Below, piece by piece: positions 1 to 8,519 of a stretch of DNA of 16,848 nucleotides. Every line of letters begins with the position of its first letter. The stretch's first letter is position 1. The translations under genes and the position numbers were made by a program. A model generated the notes under the pieces. The model was not told the origin of the DNA and searched no databases. It was given only the letters and a program-made list of their open reading frames with translations. The stretch is from an uncultured Ruminococcus sp. (GTDB lineage: Bacteria; Bacillota; Clostridia; Oscillospirales; Acutalibacteraceae), in the NCBI GenBank assembly GCA_905234305.1, contig CAJOHT010000003.1, forward strand, positions 1-16,848, given 5' to 3'.

Positions 1-245
1 TCGCCCATGTGCTTTGCGGTGTCCTCGGCTTCGTTCAGGGCGCGGTCAACGTACGCGTAAACGCGATTGTCGGAACCTTCCCATCTGTTGCCGTTCATAC
101 CGGGAACGGCGCCCTTGTTGAACGAATAGCGTTCGGCGCCCTCGCCTGTCAGCTTCCAGTTTGCGGGGGAACCGGTCACGCCCATTACGCATTCCCAAAT
201 GGGATTTGAATAATTGGAAGCCTCGAACACCGACGTGGAATAATA
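1..245 (-). CDS. Unrecognised partial reading frame in a GC-rich end fragment
   Basis: An open frame on the minus strand runs off the left edge of the window. Its residues include ASNYSNPIWECVMG, then NKGAVPGMNGNRWEGSDNR and YAYVDRALNEAEDTAKHMG, which read like real protein with G/C-rich third codon positions. I do not recognise the family. The segment is 57% GC (138 of 240 bases), against 39% for 241-420, so base use differs from its neighbour. The frame happens to stay open to about 330, but from about 245 the plus strand clearly codes for the deacetylase, so the real fragment probably ends near 237-262. No start codon with a ribosome site is visible. It is either part of a foreign gene or the result of a wrong assembly join. 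Confidence 0.35.
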
Positions 246-246
246 G

Positions 247-1074
247 GATTTTTCAAAGGCGGCTACAAAAAACTTTAACCCCTCAAAAAATCCGAAAGCT
301 ACAATAACAGGTCTTGATAAGTCAGGCTACTACGCTATAAGGGTCAGGGCAACCGCTTCGCTTGATACAAAGTTTATAAACAGCTCTTTCAGCAGCTCCA
401 AAATAGTTTATATCGAGGAAAACTTTACTTTAAGAAGCGAGATAGACCCCAACAAGCCTATGGTGGCTCTTACCTTTGACGACGGTCCAGGATACAATAA
501 GGCTTCCAAGCATATCCTCGATACTCTCGAAAAATACGGCGCTAAGGCTACCTTCTTTATGGTAGGCAGAAACGCCTCCAACCTGCCGAAAAATGTTAAA
601 CGTAAACAGCACTTAGGTATGGAACTCGGCAATCATACTTGGAGCCACGCCCATTACGGAAGCAACGTCACCTATTCGGACATCAGTAAAGCCTCCGACG
701 CGATTTTCGACGTATGCGGTCAGTATCCTACAGCTTTCCGCTCGCCGGGCGGAAATACTACCGAGTCGATTAAATCCGACTGTAAAAAACTGAATATGCC
801 TATTTACTACTGGTCCATAGATACTCAGGACTGGCTCTCAAGAGACGCTGATAAGATTTACAACGCTGTTATGGATAACGTAGGCGACGGCGATATAATC
901 CTTATGCACGAAATTTACGAATCTACCGCCGACGCTGTAAAGAGAATGGTTCCCAAGCTCATTAAGAAAGGCTATCAGCTAGTCACCTGCCGAGAGCTTA
1001 TGTACGCTAAAAACGGCGAAGCTCCTACCCCGGGCAAGGAATATGTTACCGCCGATCGGGAAAAAGATTCATAA
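247..1074 (+). CDS. Polysaccharide deacetylase (NodB/CE4 domain), 5' truncated, with fn3-like leader
   Basis: This family removes N- or O-acetyl groups from cell-wall or other polysaccharides outside the cell, using a metal ion. The CE4 motifs appear in order after the first ATG at 460: TFDDGP (motif 1), HTWSH (metal-binding H-x3-H), RSPGG (motif 3), YYWSIDTQDW (motif 4) and ILMHE (motif 5). The coding frame is already open from 247, and residues such as ATITGLDKSGYYAIRVRA upstream of the ATG look like the second half of a fibronectin-III-like domain. ATG460 sits at the very edge of the catalytic domain with no ribosome site, so it is not the true start. A TAG at 244-246 lies at the suspected join, and the signal peptide and first domain are missing. 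The catalytic domain looks complete. A terminator follows the stop. Confidence 0.85.
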   Translation, partial: DFSKAATKNFNPSKNPKATITGLDKSGYYAIRVRATASLDTKFINSSFSSSKIVYIEENFTLRSEIDPNKPMVALTFDDGPGYNKASKHILDTLEKYGAKATFFMVGRNASNLPKNVKRKQHLGMELGNHTWSHAHYGSNVTYSDISKASDAIFDVCGQYPTAFRSPGGNTTESIKSDCKKLNMPIYYWSIDTQDWLSRDADKIYNAVMDNVGDGDIILMHEIYESTADAVKRMVPKLIKKGYQLVTCRELMYAKNGEAPTPGKEYVTADREKDS

Positions 1075-1087
1075 TATTTTTACATTC

Positions 1088-1118
1088 AAAAACCGACTCT
1101 CTAACGAGTCGGTTTTTT
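1088..1118. terminator. Bidirectional intrinsic terminator
   Basis: A 10-bp stem (AAACCGACTC / GAGTCGGTTT) with a 6-base loop is followed by TTTTTT on the plus strand and preceded by an A run that gives a U tract on the minus strand. It lies between the convergent deacetylase and CAP genes and can serve both. Confidence 0.85.
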
Positions 1119-1128
1119 ATGCTTTTAT

Positions 1129-2253
1129 TTAGTATTTTATACTCTTTACCTTGCTCCAATCGGAATAGAGCGTTTCATCTTCCGTTTCCTTATAAACCCT
1201 GATTTTAAAATAATACCTCTTACCTTTTTTCAGCCCTTTAAAAGCCTTGAGCTTTTTACCGCTCTTAAGGGTAAAGGTTTTCCTGTCCTTAGTAAAGCCT
1301 TTATTACGGGCGCATAGCAGTTTTATTCCCGACATAGACACAGACGCTTTGCTCCATCTTACTATAACGGAGGTTTTTGATTTTGTTAAACCGTTTATGG
1401 ATACGGATTTTGGTATTATCCTGTACTCGCGGTTAAAAGTTTTACCGCCGTACTTCGCCGCGACCGTTACGCTGTAGATTCCGCAGGCTGAGGTTCGCTT
1501 AGGCATATTTACGGAATAAAACTTTTCCGAAACTATGTTGCCGTTTTTATCCTTTACTTCGACCTTTGGAGCCTGAACCCTGCCGTTGTAAACAAATTCG
1601 TTTTTAGAGAGTTTTACTGTTTTTATTTCGGGAGCGTTCATTTGCTCATACTCCTCCGCCTTTTGGTCGGGAGTAGGCAATCCGTCCGCATAACTTATGA
1701 TAGTGTCCTCGTCGGGGTTTTCCGCGACATTCACGTTAACATACCGCGAGCCTGTTTCTTTATAGGACAGCTTGACCTCGCCGCAGGTAAATATATGTAT
1801 CCAATAGTTAACCCCGTTATCCGCGGTAAACACGCCTACACCTACTCGGGTAAAATCGCCGAGCATATTGGCTCTGTGCCCTTCGGAATTATAATAAGCA
1901 TCGGTAGCGTCACGGGGATTAGTAAAGCCCATAGCGAAGTTTTCGGCAACAGCCTCTTCCCATTCCACAACTGAACTCCACTGCTTTGTATTAGGGCGCG
2001 TATGCGAGCATAAAACACTGCACTCCGCCGCTCTCAGCATAGCGCATTCCACAAGGTTAAAATCGTACTTAAGCTCGCTTAACCCGTTTTGAGTTCTGTA
2101 ATCGTTTATATATCCGAACATCTCTTTGGCGTAATCGAAGTTGAATTTACCGTGGATCAAAAGTCCGCTTTCGGCAAATGCCGTTACCGTAAAGACGGAC
2201 AATAATATTACGAGCGAAAAGAAAACAGCGCAAATTCTTATTAAATTTTTCAT
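1129..2253 (-). CDS. Secreted CAP-domain (SCP/PR-1-like) protein with C-terminal Ig/fn3-like domain
   Basis: The 374-residue product begins with a signal peptide (charged MKNLIR, hydrophobic stretch, cleavage near AFA at 25-27). Residues about 40-160 form a CAP domain: YINDYRTQNGL, SHTRPN (His84), AVAENFAMGF (Glu104), SEGHRANML (Glu124, His126), VGVGVF and YWIHIFTCGE. The four His/Glu residues that line the CAP cavity are therefore present. Cys70, 78, 82 and 157 could form disulfides. A linker leads to an Ig-like stretch and a final fn3-like module ending SDWSKVKSIKY. Bacterial CAP proteins are extracellular and mostly of unknown function. The start is well set by AGGAGG nine bases before ATG, and a sigma-A promoter lies upstream. 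The gene is divergent from the ECF sigma gene, so it is a possible but unproven target of that sigma factor. Confidence 0.9.
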   Translation of the reverse strand: MKNLIRICAVFFSLVILLSVFTVTAFAESGLLIHGKFNFDYAKEMFGYINDYRTQNGLSELKYDFNLVECAMLRAAECSVLCSHTRPNTKQWSSVVEWEEAVAENFAMGFTNPRDATDAYYNSEGHRANMLGDFTRVGVGVFTADNGVNYWIHIFTCGEVKLSYKETGSRYVNVNVAENPDEDTIISYADGLPTPDQKAEEYEQMNAPEIKTVKLSKNEFVYNGRVQAPKVEVKDKNGNIVSEKFYSVNMPKRTSACGIYSVTVAAKYGGKTFNREYRIIPKSVSINGLTKSKTSVIVRWSKASVSMSGIKLLCARNKGFTKDRKTFTLKSGKKLKAFKGLKKGKRYYFKIRVYKETEDETLYSDWSKVKSIKY

Positions 2254-2292
2254 AAAGCTGTTCCTCCTTTTGCTTTATTCTTTTATAGTATA

Positions 2293-2321
2293 ATTATACA
2301 ACAAATATTTAATAAAATCAA
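2293..2321 (-). promoter_or_regulatory. Sigma-A type promoter of the CAP gene
   Basis: TTGATT (2321-2316), a 17-base spacer and TATAAT (2298-2293) read on the minus strand, giving a leader of about 30 bases before the ATG at 2253. The -10 lies inside a self-complementary GTATAATTATAC, so the box also reads TATAAT on the plus strand. Confidence 0.75.
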
Positions 2322-2327
2322 TACTCA

Positions 2328-2411
2328 TTGGTTATAATTACTGTTTACTTTGTATAAACAATAAAAATGTAACCTTTTTCGGGCGAAAAAAGTATTATTT
2401 ATGAAGGAGGG
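2328..2411 (+). promoter_or_regulatory. Leader and possible promoter region of the ECF sigma gene
   Basis: A TATAAT at 2333-2338 lacks a good -35 box at normal spacing. Further down, TGTAAC (2368-2373) lies about one -35 to -10 distance upstream of the A-rich segment at 2387-2397, which could suit an ECF-type promoter of the TGAAAC/TGTAAC -35 kind and so self-activation. This is a weak reading. The ribosome site AAGGAGGG at about 2403-2410 is strong and fixes the ATG at 2418. Confidence 0.3.
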
Positions 2412-2417
2412 AACAGA

Positions 2418-2906
2418 ATGGATAACCTCAGCGCTGAAAAGTTTATTGAAAATACCGTAAACAAATACTCAGACACTGTTTACAGAGCCGCGCTCAACAT
2501 AACCCGCTCACGGGAAGATTCCTTAGATATATGCCAAGAGGTTTTCGTACGCCTTATCAAAAACGCAGATAAAATAAAAAACGAAAACCACCTTAAGGCT
2601 TGGCTTATCAGGGTGACAATAAACTGCTCAAAAAGTTTCGTTAAAAACAAAAACCGCCTAACATCCCTGGAATCCGCCCGCGAGCTTACATATATACAGG
2701 AAACGAAGGACTTGACGCTGTGGCAGGCGGTGTCCAGCCTTCCTGAAAAATACAGTACTGCTATTTACCTACATTACTATGAGGATTTAAAAATATGCGA
2801 TATCGCTAAAATTCTGAAAATCACTCCCTCCGCCGTAAAGCTAAGGCTTAAACGCGGACGGGAAAAGCTTAAAATTATTTTAGAAAAGGAGAATTACGAT
2901 GTCTGA
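2418..2906 (+). CDS. RNA polymerase ECF-family sigma factor
   Basis: The 162-residue protein has the two-domain plan of ECF sigma factors. Region 2 includes DICQEVFVRLIKNADKI and LKAWLIRVTINCSKSF, which bind core polymerase and the -10 element. Region 4 (about residues 105-155) includes SLPEKYSTAIYLHYYEDL, then the helix-turn-helix KICDIAKILKITPSAVKLRL and the basic RGREKLK for -35 recognition. The length is usual for the family. The ATG is preceded by AAGGAGGG. The gene ends in TGA immediately followed by TAA and overlaps the next gene by 8 bases, a translational-coupling arrangement typical of sigma/anti-sigma pairs. The signal it answers cannot be read from the sequence; the membrane-anchored partner suggests envelope stress. 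Confidence 0.93.
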   Translation: MDNLSAEKFIENTVNKYSDTVYRAALNITRSREDSLDICQEVFVRLIKNADKIKNENHLKAWLIRVTINCSKSFVKNKNRLTSLESARELTYIQETKDLTLWQAVSSLPEKYSTAIYLHYYEDLKICDIAKILKITPSAVKLRLKRGREKLKIILEKENYDV

Positions 2907-3834
2907 TAATTTTAATGTTAAAAGATATAAAAAAGAAGCCGGTTTTTTAAAGCTTAATACCGAAGATAAGAATATTTTAACCGCTAAGATGTATCAGGCT
3001 CGGGACAATATGAAAAACAACAACACCGAAAAAGCAAAGAAAAAGAAAATATGGCTTAAGCCCGCAGCGGCAGCTTTAGCCGCGGTTATACTGGCAACAG
3101 GCGCGTGGATAGGCTTCGGCAATACTCAGCCTAAGAATTCATTTTCTATTGTAGCGGACGCGGCTTCGATATACAGCGGCGATGCCGACATTACGAACGG
3201 ATACAGCGAAGGCGCGATGGCGGGAGCTTTTATGGAAACCGATACCGAAACCCTGCGAAAGGACGGTTTCCGCGATTATTTCGCGGAATACTTCCCCGAA
3301 AACTTCGTTATCAAGGGTACAAATATAAAAAGCTATAAAATCACATCCGCTAAAAAAGGGATTTATTTTGACCTGTTCCCCGTTGAAAAGAATCGCGACT
3401 TTATTGACAAGAAAAAAGCCCTCGCCGATTTCAAAGACAAGGACAGCATTAATAACTCACAGTATACTCGCAAGGAATTCGAAAAATACGCGCCGTTTTT
3501 AAATTGGGTATGCGACGGCTATTCTCACGACAACCCAAATACTCCCGACGGAACGGAACAGGTAGTTTTACCCGATAAATACCTTTTTCTTGTACTCGAA
3601 AGCAATCACAGCGATCCCGATATAGCTAAATGGATAACGCAAATGGAAGGTCTTAAGGTAAACGAAAAAAAGGATTATAAAAAATACTCCGAACTGGAAA
3701 AGAAAATCCAGAAAAAAACTTTATCAAAAGCAAAAATAAAGGTTGAGGTTACTTATACCGATAATTCAATCGAAACAAAATCAATTAAACCGATTTATAA
3801 AGGTCATAAGGATATTTCATTCTCAGTTAAATAA
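2899..3834 (+). CDS. Putative membrane-anchored anti-sigma factor with extracytoplasmic domain
   Basis: The 311-residue product has a short, highly charged cytoplasmic part (1-50, ending KAKKKK), one membrane span (about 53-74, an Ala-rich run ending in WIGFG) and a 235-residue outside domain rich in Lys, Asp and Tyr. Its start overlaps the sigma gene by 8 bases and has AAGGAG in front. Gene order and topology fit the anti-sigma partner of an ECF factor. I do not recognise a zinc-finger (HxxxCxxC) anti-sigma motif; the N-terminal part has no cysteines. The outside domain resembles no family I can name with certainty and may be the sensor. The anti-sigma role is inferred from context. No second gene follows before the terminator, so the operon has two genes. 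Confidence 0.7.
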   Translation: MSDNFNVKRYKKEAGFLKLNTEDKNILTAKMYQARDNMKNNNTEKAKKKKIWLKPAAAALAAVILATGAWIGFGNTQPKNSFSIVADAASIYSGDADITNGYSEGAMAGAFMETDTETLRKDGFRDYFAEYFPENFVIKGTNIKSYKITSAKKGIYFDLFPVEKNRDFIDKKKALADFKDKDSINNSQYTRKEFEKYAPFLNWVCDGYSHDNPNTPDGTEQVVLPDKYLFLVLESNHSDPDIAKWITQMEGLKVNEKKDYKKYSELEKKIQKKTLSKAKIKVEVTYTDNSIETKSIKPIYKGHKDISFSVK

Positions 3835-3837
3835 AGC

Positions 3838-3866
3838 AAAAGGGCTCAGGAACACCTGAGCCCTTC
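3838..3866. terminator. Bidirectional intrinsic terminator
   Basis: A perfect 11-bp stem (AAGGGCTCAGG / CCTGAGCCCTT, arms 3840-3850 and 3855-3865) has an AACA loop. The U tract is better on the minus strand (TTTTGCTTT). It separates the anti-sigma gene from the convergent Ig-like secreted protein gene. Confidence 0.85.
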
Positions 3867-3875
3867 ATAATATTA

Positions 3876-5225
3876 TTATTCAATTCCCATTCTGAAAATT
3901 CCGTCATAGCCAGTTCCGTCGCAGAAAGAAACCTTAAATGCGATATCAACCTCAAAAACAATATTTTCGTCCTTTTCCCTGCCCGAAGTCTTAAACTGAT
4001 CGTAGGTTAAAACTGCTTTAATTATACCTTTTTCGTCAACCGTAAATACGGAAGTATCGGTGCTTCGGTAGGTAATTGAATATTCGTCCGCTGAGAAACG
4101 TGTACCCTTTACACTATGGTTAAGTACAAGCTTATCAATCTCATCTGCGAGGTCATAGCCGGATTCTCCTTGAGAGAGATACATAATATCGGAGCCGAAC
4201 TGGTCGATAATATCCTCGCCGTTGCTGACGTCGCTGTGGGTTGCGTTGTACTCAAACACCTGAGCCATCGTCGCGTTTTTAACCCTGAGCTTCATTACGC
4301 CTATCTTTGTTTTCTCCTGATTTTTTAACTTCTCATAAACTTTAATTGCTGTAGTACCGACTTTCTTTGTTGTAATAGCGTAGTGACCTCCACCGAGGTT
4401 GTCGAGCTTCGCGACCTTGCTGTTAGCGATTTTATACGAATACTTTGCGCCTGATTTTGCGTTAAGAATAAAATCCTTCGCGTCCGCGTCTATATAATAC
4501 TTATCCGCGGGACCGTGCATATTATACTGAGCGTCATAGATTCTGTTAAGCGGGTCGACTTTTGCCTTATAAGTTCCGACCTTGATTTTAATTGTTCCTA
4601 CCTTTACCTTAGTTCCGGATATATAAACTGTTCCTGTAGTTGCGCCTTTCTTTTTACCGTTAAAGCTAAAATAGGTATTCTTGTAAACGTCGTCTGTATC
4701 AGTATTGCGGAAGGTCGCGATTTTCTTATTCTTTACCTTTACGGTATATACATCGCTGTTTAAGCTTTTCGCCCATGAATACTCAGAGCTTACGTTACAC
4801 TTTTTAACGAGAACCTTTTTATTCTTGCCCTTTGATATTTTAACGGTGCCGAAGTTAAGCTTATCGTAATTCTTAACAGTTACCTTAAAGCTTGTGATAG
4901 TTGTTTTCTCGCCTGTTGCTCTATTTTCTTTGATAACCTCAACAACAGGCTTTGTGTCGCCTGTTTTTTTAAGCGCCGCGATTTCGACTGAATTATAAAG
5001 GTCGTTGTAATGCATTTCCGCGGCAACAGATTTACCGGAGTTATCGGATACCTTTATATCATAATCGTATCCCGCTTCTTTCTTTATCTCATAGGTGTAA
5101 CCGCCGAAGCGCTTTAATGTCAGTTCCTCGTTCTCAGCCGCGAAGACCGCTGTCGGAACTGCTGCCGCGCTGAGCGCGATAATTAAACTTAAAATAATTC
5201 CTGCTGTTTTTTTAATAAGAGTCAT
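3876..5225 (-). CDS. Secreted protein with bacterial Ig-like repeats
   Basis: An ATG at 5267 is in frame, but the better start is the ATG at 5225: AAGGAG stands eight bases before it, and it gives a clean signal peptide (MTLIKKTAGI, hydrophobic core, cleavage near VFA). The mature part is about 420 residues of beta-type sequence with no transmembrane anchor and no sortase motif. Several segments look like Ig-like (BIG2-type) modules: one ends VGTIKIKVGTYKAKV, one contains NSKVAKLDNLGGGHYAITTKKVGTTAIKV, and a C-terminal one contains SVFTVDEKGIIKAV. The protein is Lys/Thr/Asp-rich. There is no catalytic domain that I can recognise, so adhesion or surface scaffolding is only a guess. It stands alone between two terminators. 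A TTGACA at 5281-5276 may be part of its promoter, but no good -10 follows. Confidence 0.8.
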   Translation of the reverse strand: MTLIKKTAGIILSLIIALSAAAVPTAVFAAENEELTLKRFGGYTYEIKKEAGYDYDIKVSDNSGKSVAAEMHYNDLYNSVEIAALKKTGDTKPVVEVIKENRATGEKTTITSFKVTVKNYDKLNFGTVKISKGKNKKVLVKKCNVSSEYSWAKSLNSDVYTVKVKNKKIATFRNTDTDDVYKNTYFSFNGKKKGATTGTVYISGTKVKVGTIKIKVGTYKAKVDPLNRIYDAQYNMHGPADKYYIDADAKDFILNAKSGAKYSYKIANSKVAKLDNLGGGHYAITTKKVGTTAIKVYEKLKNQEKTKIGVMKLRVKNATMAQVFEYNATHSDVSNGEDIIDQFGSDIMYLSQGESGYDLADEIDKLVLNHSVKGTRFSADEYSITYRSTDTSVFTVDEKGIIKAVLTYDQFKTSGREKDENIVFEVDIAFKVSFCDGTGYDGIFRMGIE

Positions 5226-5317
5226 TTTGATTTCTCCTTTATGACTTACTGATTTTTTGCCTTTCACCTATGTAGTGTCAAAAAGTCGGAAAAAAGTTTA
5301 ACTTTTTTGCAAATTTT

Positions 5318-5358
5318 TTAAAAAATTTTCAGCCGCCATATTAAACGGCGGCTGAAAA
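5318..5358 (-). terminator. Intrinsic terminator of the gltX-glnS operon
   Basis: A 12-bp stem (TTTTCAGCCGCC / GGCGGCTGAAAA, arms 5326-5337 and 5347-5358) has a 9-base loop and is followed on the minus strand by AAAATTTTTTAAAAAATTT. It begins just past the glnS stop. Confidence 0.85.
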
Positions 5359-5363
5359 ACTGA

Positions 5364-7043
5364 TTATTTACCTTTTTTAAAGCTGTCCTTAAGACTTACG
5401 CTGCGGTTGAACACGAGCTTATCAGGCTTGCTGTCAACTGTATCCACGCAGAAATATCCCTGTCTCATAAACTGGAAGCGGTCGGCTTTTTCAGCTTCGG
5501 CTAACGCTTTCTCCAGCTTACAGTCTTTAAGCGTTACTAAGGATTCGGGATTAATATAATCGGTAAACTCTCCCTCTCCCGCGTCGGGGTCGGGAACAGT
5601 AAATAGATTGTCGTACAATCTTACCTCGGCGTTAACGCAGTCCCCGGCGTTAACCCAATGGATAGTACCTCTTACCTTACGTCCGTCGGGGGTATTGCCG
5701 CCGCGGGTTTCGGGGTCGTACTCGGCGTAAACCTCAACAACGTTTCCGCCTTCATCCTTTTTACAGCCCGTACATTTTACGATATAAGCGCTCTTTATAC
5801 GCACCTCGTTACCGGGATAAAGCCGCTGGTACTTCTTAAACGGCTCCTCCATAAAGTCGGTTGACTCAATATAAAGCTCACGCGAGAAGGTTACCGTACG
5901 CGTACCCAAATCGGGATTCTGCGGGTGATTTTCTACCTCAAACTCTTCGGTCTTCCCCTCGGGATAGTTTGTGATAACGAGCTTAACGGGGTCTAAAACC
6001 GCCATAGCGCGTTTAGCGTTCTCGTTTAAATCGTCGCGCAGACAATGCTCCAAAAATCCGTACTCTACGATAGAATTAACCTTGCTTACGCCGATTTTAT
6101 CTGTAAAGCTTCTAATCGACTTCGGCGTATAGCCCCTGCGTCTTAAGCCGCGGATTGTCGGCATTCTCGGGTCGTCCCAGCCGCTGACATAATTCTCCTC
6201 GACAAGCTTCCTGAGCTTACGCTTGCTCATTACGGTATTATTGATTCCCAGCCTCGCGAACTCAATCTGGCGCGGCTTGCAGTCAATCGAAATATTATCC
6301 ACAACCCAATCGTAAAGCGGACGATGCGCCTCAAACTCAAGCGTACAGAGCGAATGAGTAATTCCTTCGATAGCGTCCTCAATCGGATGGGCGAAATCGT
6401 ACATCGGATAAATGCACCACTTATCGCCCGTGCGGTGATGATGAAGATGATTTATGCGGTAAATTACGGGGTCGCGCATATTGAAATTGCCCGAGGCCAA
6501 ATCAATTTTAGCCCTTAAGGTCATAGCGCCGTCCTCGAACTCGCCGTTTCTCATACGCTCAAAAAGGTCTAAGCTCTCCTCAATCGGACGGTCGCGGTAA
6601 GGGCTTCTCGCGGGAGTGTTCAAATCGCCGCGGTACTCGCGCATCTGCTCGCCGTTGAGCTCGCATACATACGCTAAACCCTTTTTAATAAGCTCTACGG
6701 CATAACCGTACATTCTCTCGAAATAATCCGACGCGAAATAGAACCTGTCCTCCCAGTCAAAGCCGAGCCATTTAATATCCTCTTTTATGGCGTCTACGTA
6801 CTCAACGTCCTCCTTAGTCGGGTTGGTATCGTCCATACGCAGATTGCAAAGTCCGTTGTATTTTTCGGCTGTACCGAAGTTTACGAAAACCGCCTTAGCG
6901 TGACCGATATGGAGATATCCGTTCGGTTCGGGAGGAAAACGGGTATGAACCTTTTTTCCGTAATACGTTCCGCCCTCGGCGATATCCTCGTCGATAAACG
7001 AATGTATAAAATTACCTGACATTACTTCTTTATTTTCTTCCAT
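5364..7043 (-). CDS. glnS: Glutaminyl-tRNA synthetase
   Basis: It attaches glutamine directly to tRNA-Gln in the cytoplasm, using ATP. The 559-residue length is usual for bacterial GlnRS. The class I signatures are present: [13 protein letters not shown] (HIGH at 45-48) and the KMSKS equivalent VMSKRKL (MSKRK at 272-276). Other GlnRS-type blocks include [20 protein letters not shown] and the C-terminal anticodon-binding beta-barrels (after about 345), with [12 protein letters not shown] and the end [14 protein letters not shown]. The gene starts 12 bases after the gltX stop with a GCAGGTAA ribosome site, so it is co-transcribed with gltX. Many Firmicutes lack GlnRS and use the GatCAB transamidation route; its presence here implies direct charging, with or without GatCAB elsewhere. 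Confidence 0.97.
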   Translation of the reverse strand: MEENKEVMSGNFIHSFIDEDIAEGGTYYGKKVHTRFPPEPNGYLHIGHAKAVFVNFGTAEKYNGLCNLRMDDTNPTKEDVEYVDAIKEDIKWLGFDWEDRFYFASDYFERMYGYAVELIKKGLAYVCELNGEQMREYRGDLNTPARSPYRDRPIEESLDLFERMRNGEFEDGAMTLRAKIDLASGNFNMRDPVIYRINHLHHHRTGDKWCIYPMYDFAHPIEDAIEGITHSLCTLEFEAHRPLYDWVVDNISIDCKPRQIEFARLGINNTVMSKRKLRKLVEENYVSGWDDPRMPTIRGLRRRGYTPKSIRSFTDKIGVSKVNSIVEYGFLEHCLRDDLNENAKRAMAVLDPVKLVITNYPEGKTEEFEVENHPQNPDLGTRTVTFSRELYIESTDFMEEPFKKYQRLYPGNEVRIKSAYIVKCTGCKKDEGGNVVEVYAEYDPETRGGNTPDGRKVRGTIHWVNAGDCVNAEVRLYDNLFTVPDPDAGEGEFTDYINPESLVTLKDCKLEKALAEAEKADRFQFMRQGYFCVDTVDSKPDKLVFNRSVSLKDSFKKGK

Positions 7044-7055
7044 AAAATTACCTGC

Positions 7056-8513
7056 TTACTGGTTAAATTTTTCAAGTCCGAGCTCAAGCCTTTTGAGGCT
7101 TTCCTCACGGCCTAAGATATCGAGTATCTCAATCGCTCCGCCCGGGGTTACCTTCTGTCCCGCCGCGGCGATACGTACCGGCCACATAACCGTACCGTTT
7201 TTAAGCTCTTTTTCAACAGCCATATTTATAAGACAATCGTGAATTGCCTCAGCCGTCCATTCGGGAAGCGACTTTAATCTTTCGTACGCTTCTTTTAAAT
7301 TAACCGGGGCGTTTTCGAGATTGGTCTTGCTCTTTTTATTTACGAAAAGCTCCTTGTCGTACTCGGGAAGCTTAGCAAAGAATCTAATCTTTTCGGGAAT
7401 ATCGGTAAACTTCTCAAGACGCTGCTGTAAAATCCCCGTGAATTTTGAACAATCTATCTCTTTATCGCCGAAAACCTCTTTGTAATAAGGCATAGCGTGA
7501 GCTAAAAACTCATCTTCGCTCATAGCCTTAATATACTCGGCGTTAAACCATAAAAGCTTATCATAATCGAAAACCGCGGGAGATTTCGAAATTCCCTCAA
7601 TAAAGAAGCTTTCCTCAAGCTCTTTCATCGTAAAGATTTCCTTATTATCCTTAGGGCACCAACCGAGAAGCGCTATATAATTTATAATCGCCTCGGGCAG
7701 ATATCCGTCCTTAACGAGATCCTCAAAGCCCGTCGAACCGTGGCGCTTGCTTAACTTGCTTACCGAACCGTCCTCGTTCTTACCCATAATAAGAGGAAGA
7801 TGAACGTAGGTAGGGATTTCCCAGCCGAACGCCTCGTATAAAAGATTATATTTAGGAGTCGAGCTTAAATACTCGCTTCCGCGTACAACGTGAGTAATTC
7901 CCATAGTATGGTCGTCAATAACGTTAGCAAAGTTGTAGGTAGGATAACCGTCGGTTTTAACAAGAATCTGATCCTGAAGCTCGCTGTTGTCTACGGTAAT
8001 CTCGCCGAAAACCGCGTCGTTAAACGTAGTTTTTCCATCAAGAGGCATTTTCTGGCGGATAACGTAGGGAACGTTGTTTTTAAGATTTTCCTCTATTTTC
8101 TCGTCCGATAAATCCCTGCAATGGCGGTCATATCCGCCGAACTCGGAATTCTCAGCGAGCTTTTCAAGGCGTTCCTTAGAACAGAAGCATCTGTAAGCCT
8201 TGCCCTCTTTAATAAGTTGTTCAGCATAAGGCAGGTACATATCCCTGCGCTCACTCTGAACATAAGGACCGAAATCTCCGCCGACGTCGGGGCCCTCGTC
8301 GTGAACTATTCCCGCGGTTTTAAGCGTATTGTAAATAACGTCAACCGCACCCTCAACATAACGCTCGCGGTCGGTATCCTCTATACGCAGTATAAAAGTG
8401 CCTCCCATCGACTTAGCGATAAGATATTCGTAAAGCGCCGTTCTTAGATTACCGACGTGCATAAATCCTGTCGGCGACGGAGCATAGCGTGTGCGAACTT
8501 TTTTAGTTTCCAT
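7056..8513 (-). CDS. gltX: Glutamyl-tRNA synthetase
   Basis: It charges tRNA-Glu with glutamate. The 485-residue product carries RYAPSPTGFMHVGNLRTALY (HIGH-like HVGN at 19-22), LRIEDTDRER, the zinc-type cysteines CFC near 109-111 followed by YDRHC, and the KMSKS block SKLSKRHGS (KLSKR at 253-257). The C-terminal all-helical anticodon-binding domain is complete. The sequence alone does not tell whether it is discriminating (tRNA-Glu only) or also mischarges tRNA-Gln, but with glnS next door it need not do so. It is the first gene of a two-gene operon read from a near-consensus promoter with a leader of only about 30 bases; the leader overlaps a perfect inverted repeat. There is no T-box leader. 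Confidence 0.97.
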   Translation of the reverse strand: METKKVRTRYAPSPTGFMHVGNLRTALYEYLIAKSMGGTFILRIEDTDRERYVEGAVDVIYNTLKTAGIVHDEGPDVGGDFGPYVQSERRDMYLPYAEQLIKEGKAYRCFCSKERLEKLAENSEFGGYDRHCRDLSDEKIEENLKNNVPYVIRQKMPLDGKTTFNDAVFGEITVDNSELQDQILVKTDGYPTYNFANVIDDHTMGITHVVRGSEYLSSTPKYNLLYEAFGWEIPTYVHLPLIMGKNEDGSVSKLSKRHGSTGFEDLVKDGYLPEAIINYIALLGWCPKDNKEIFTMKELEESFFIEGISKSPAVFDYDKLLWFNAEYIKAMSEDEFLAHAMPYYKEVFGDKEIDCSKFTGILQQRLEKFTDIPEKIRFFAKLPEYDKELFVNKKSKTNLENAPVNLKEAYERLKSLPEWTAEAIHDCLINMAVEKELKNGTVMWPVRIAAAGQKVTPGGAIEILDILGREESLKRLELGLEKFNQ

Positions 8514-8519
8514 AAAATC

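Noticed and set aside
9..209. Plus-strand 66-residue open frame in the first segment
   Set aside because: It has no ribosome site and poor protein character; the opposite strand has the coding-like composition.
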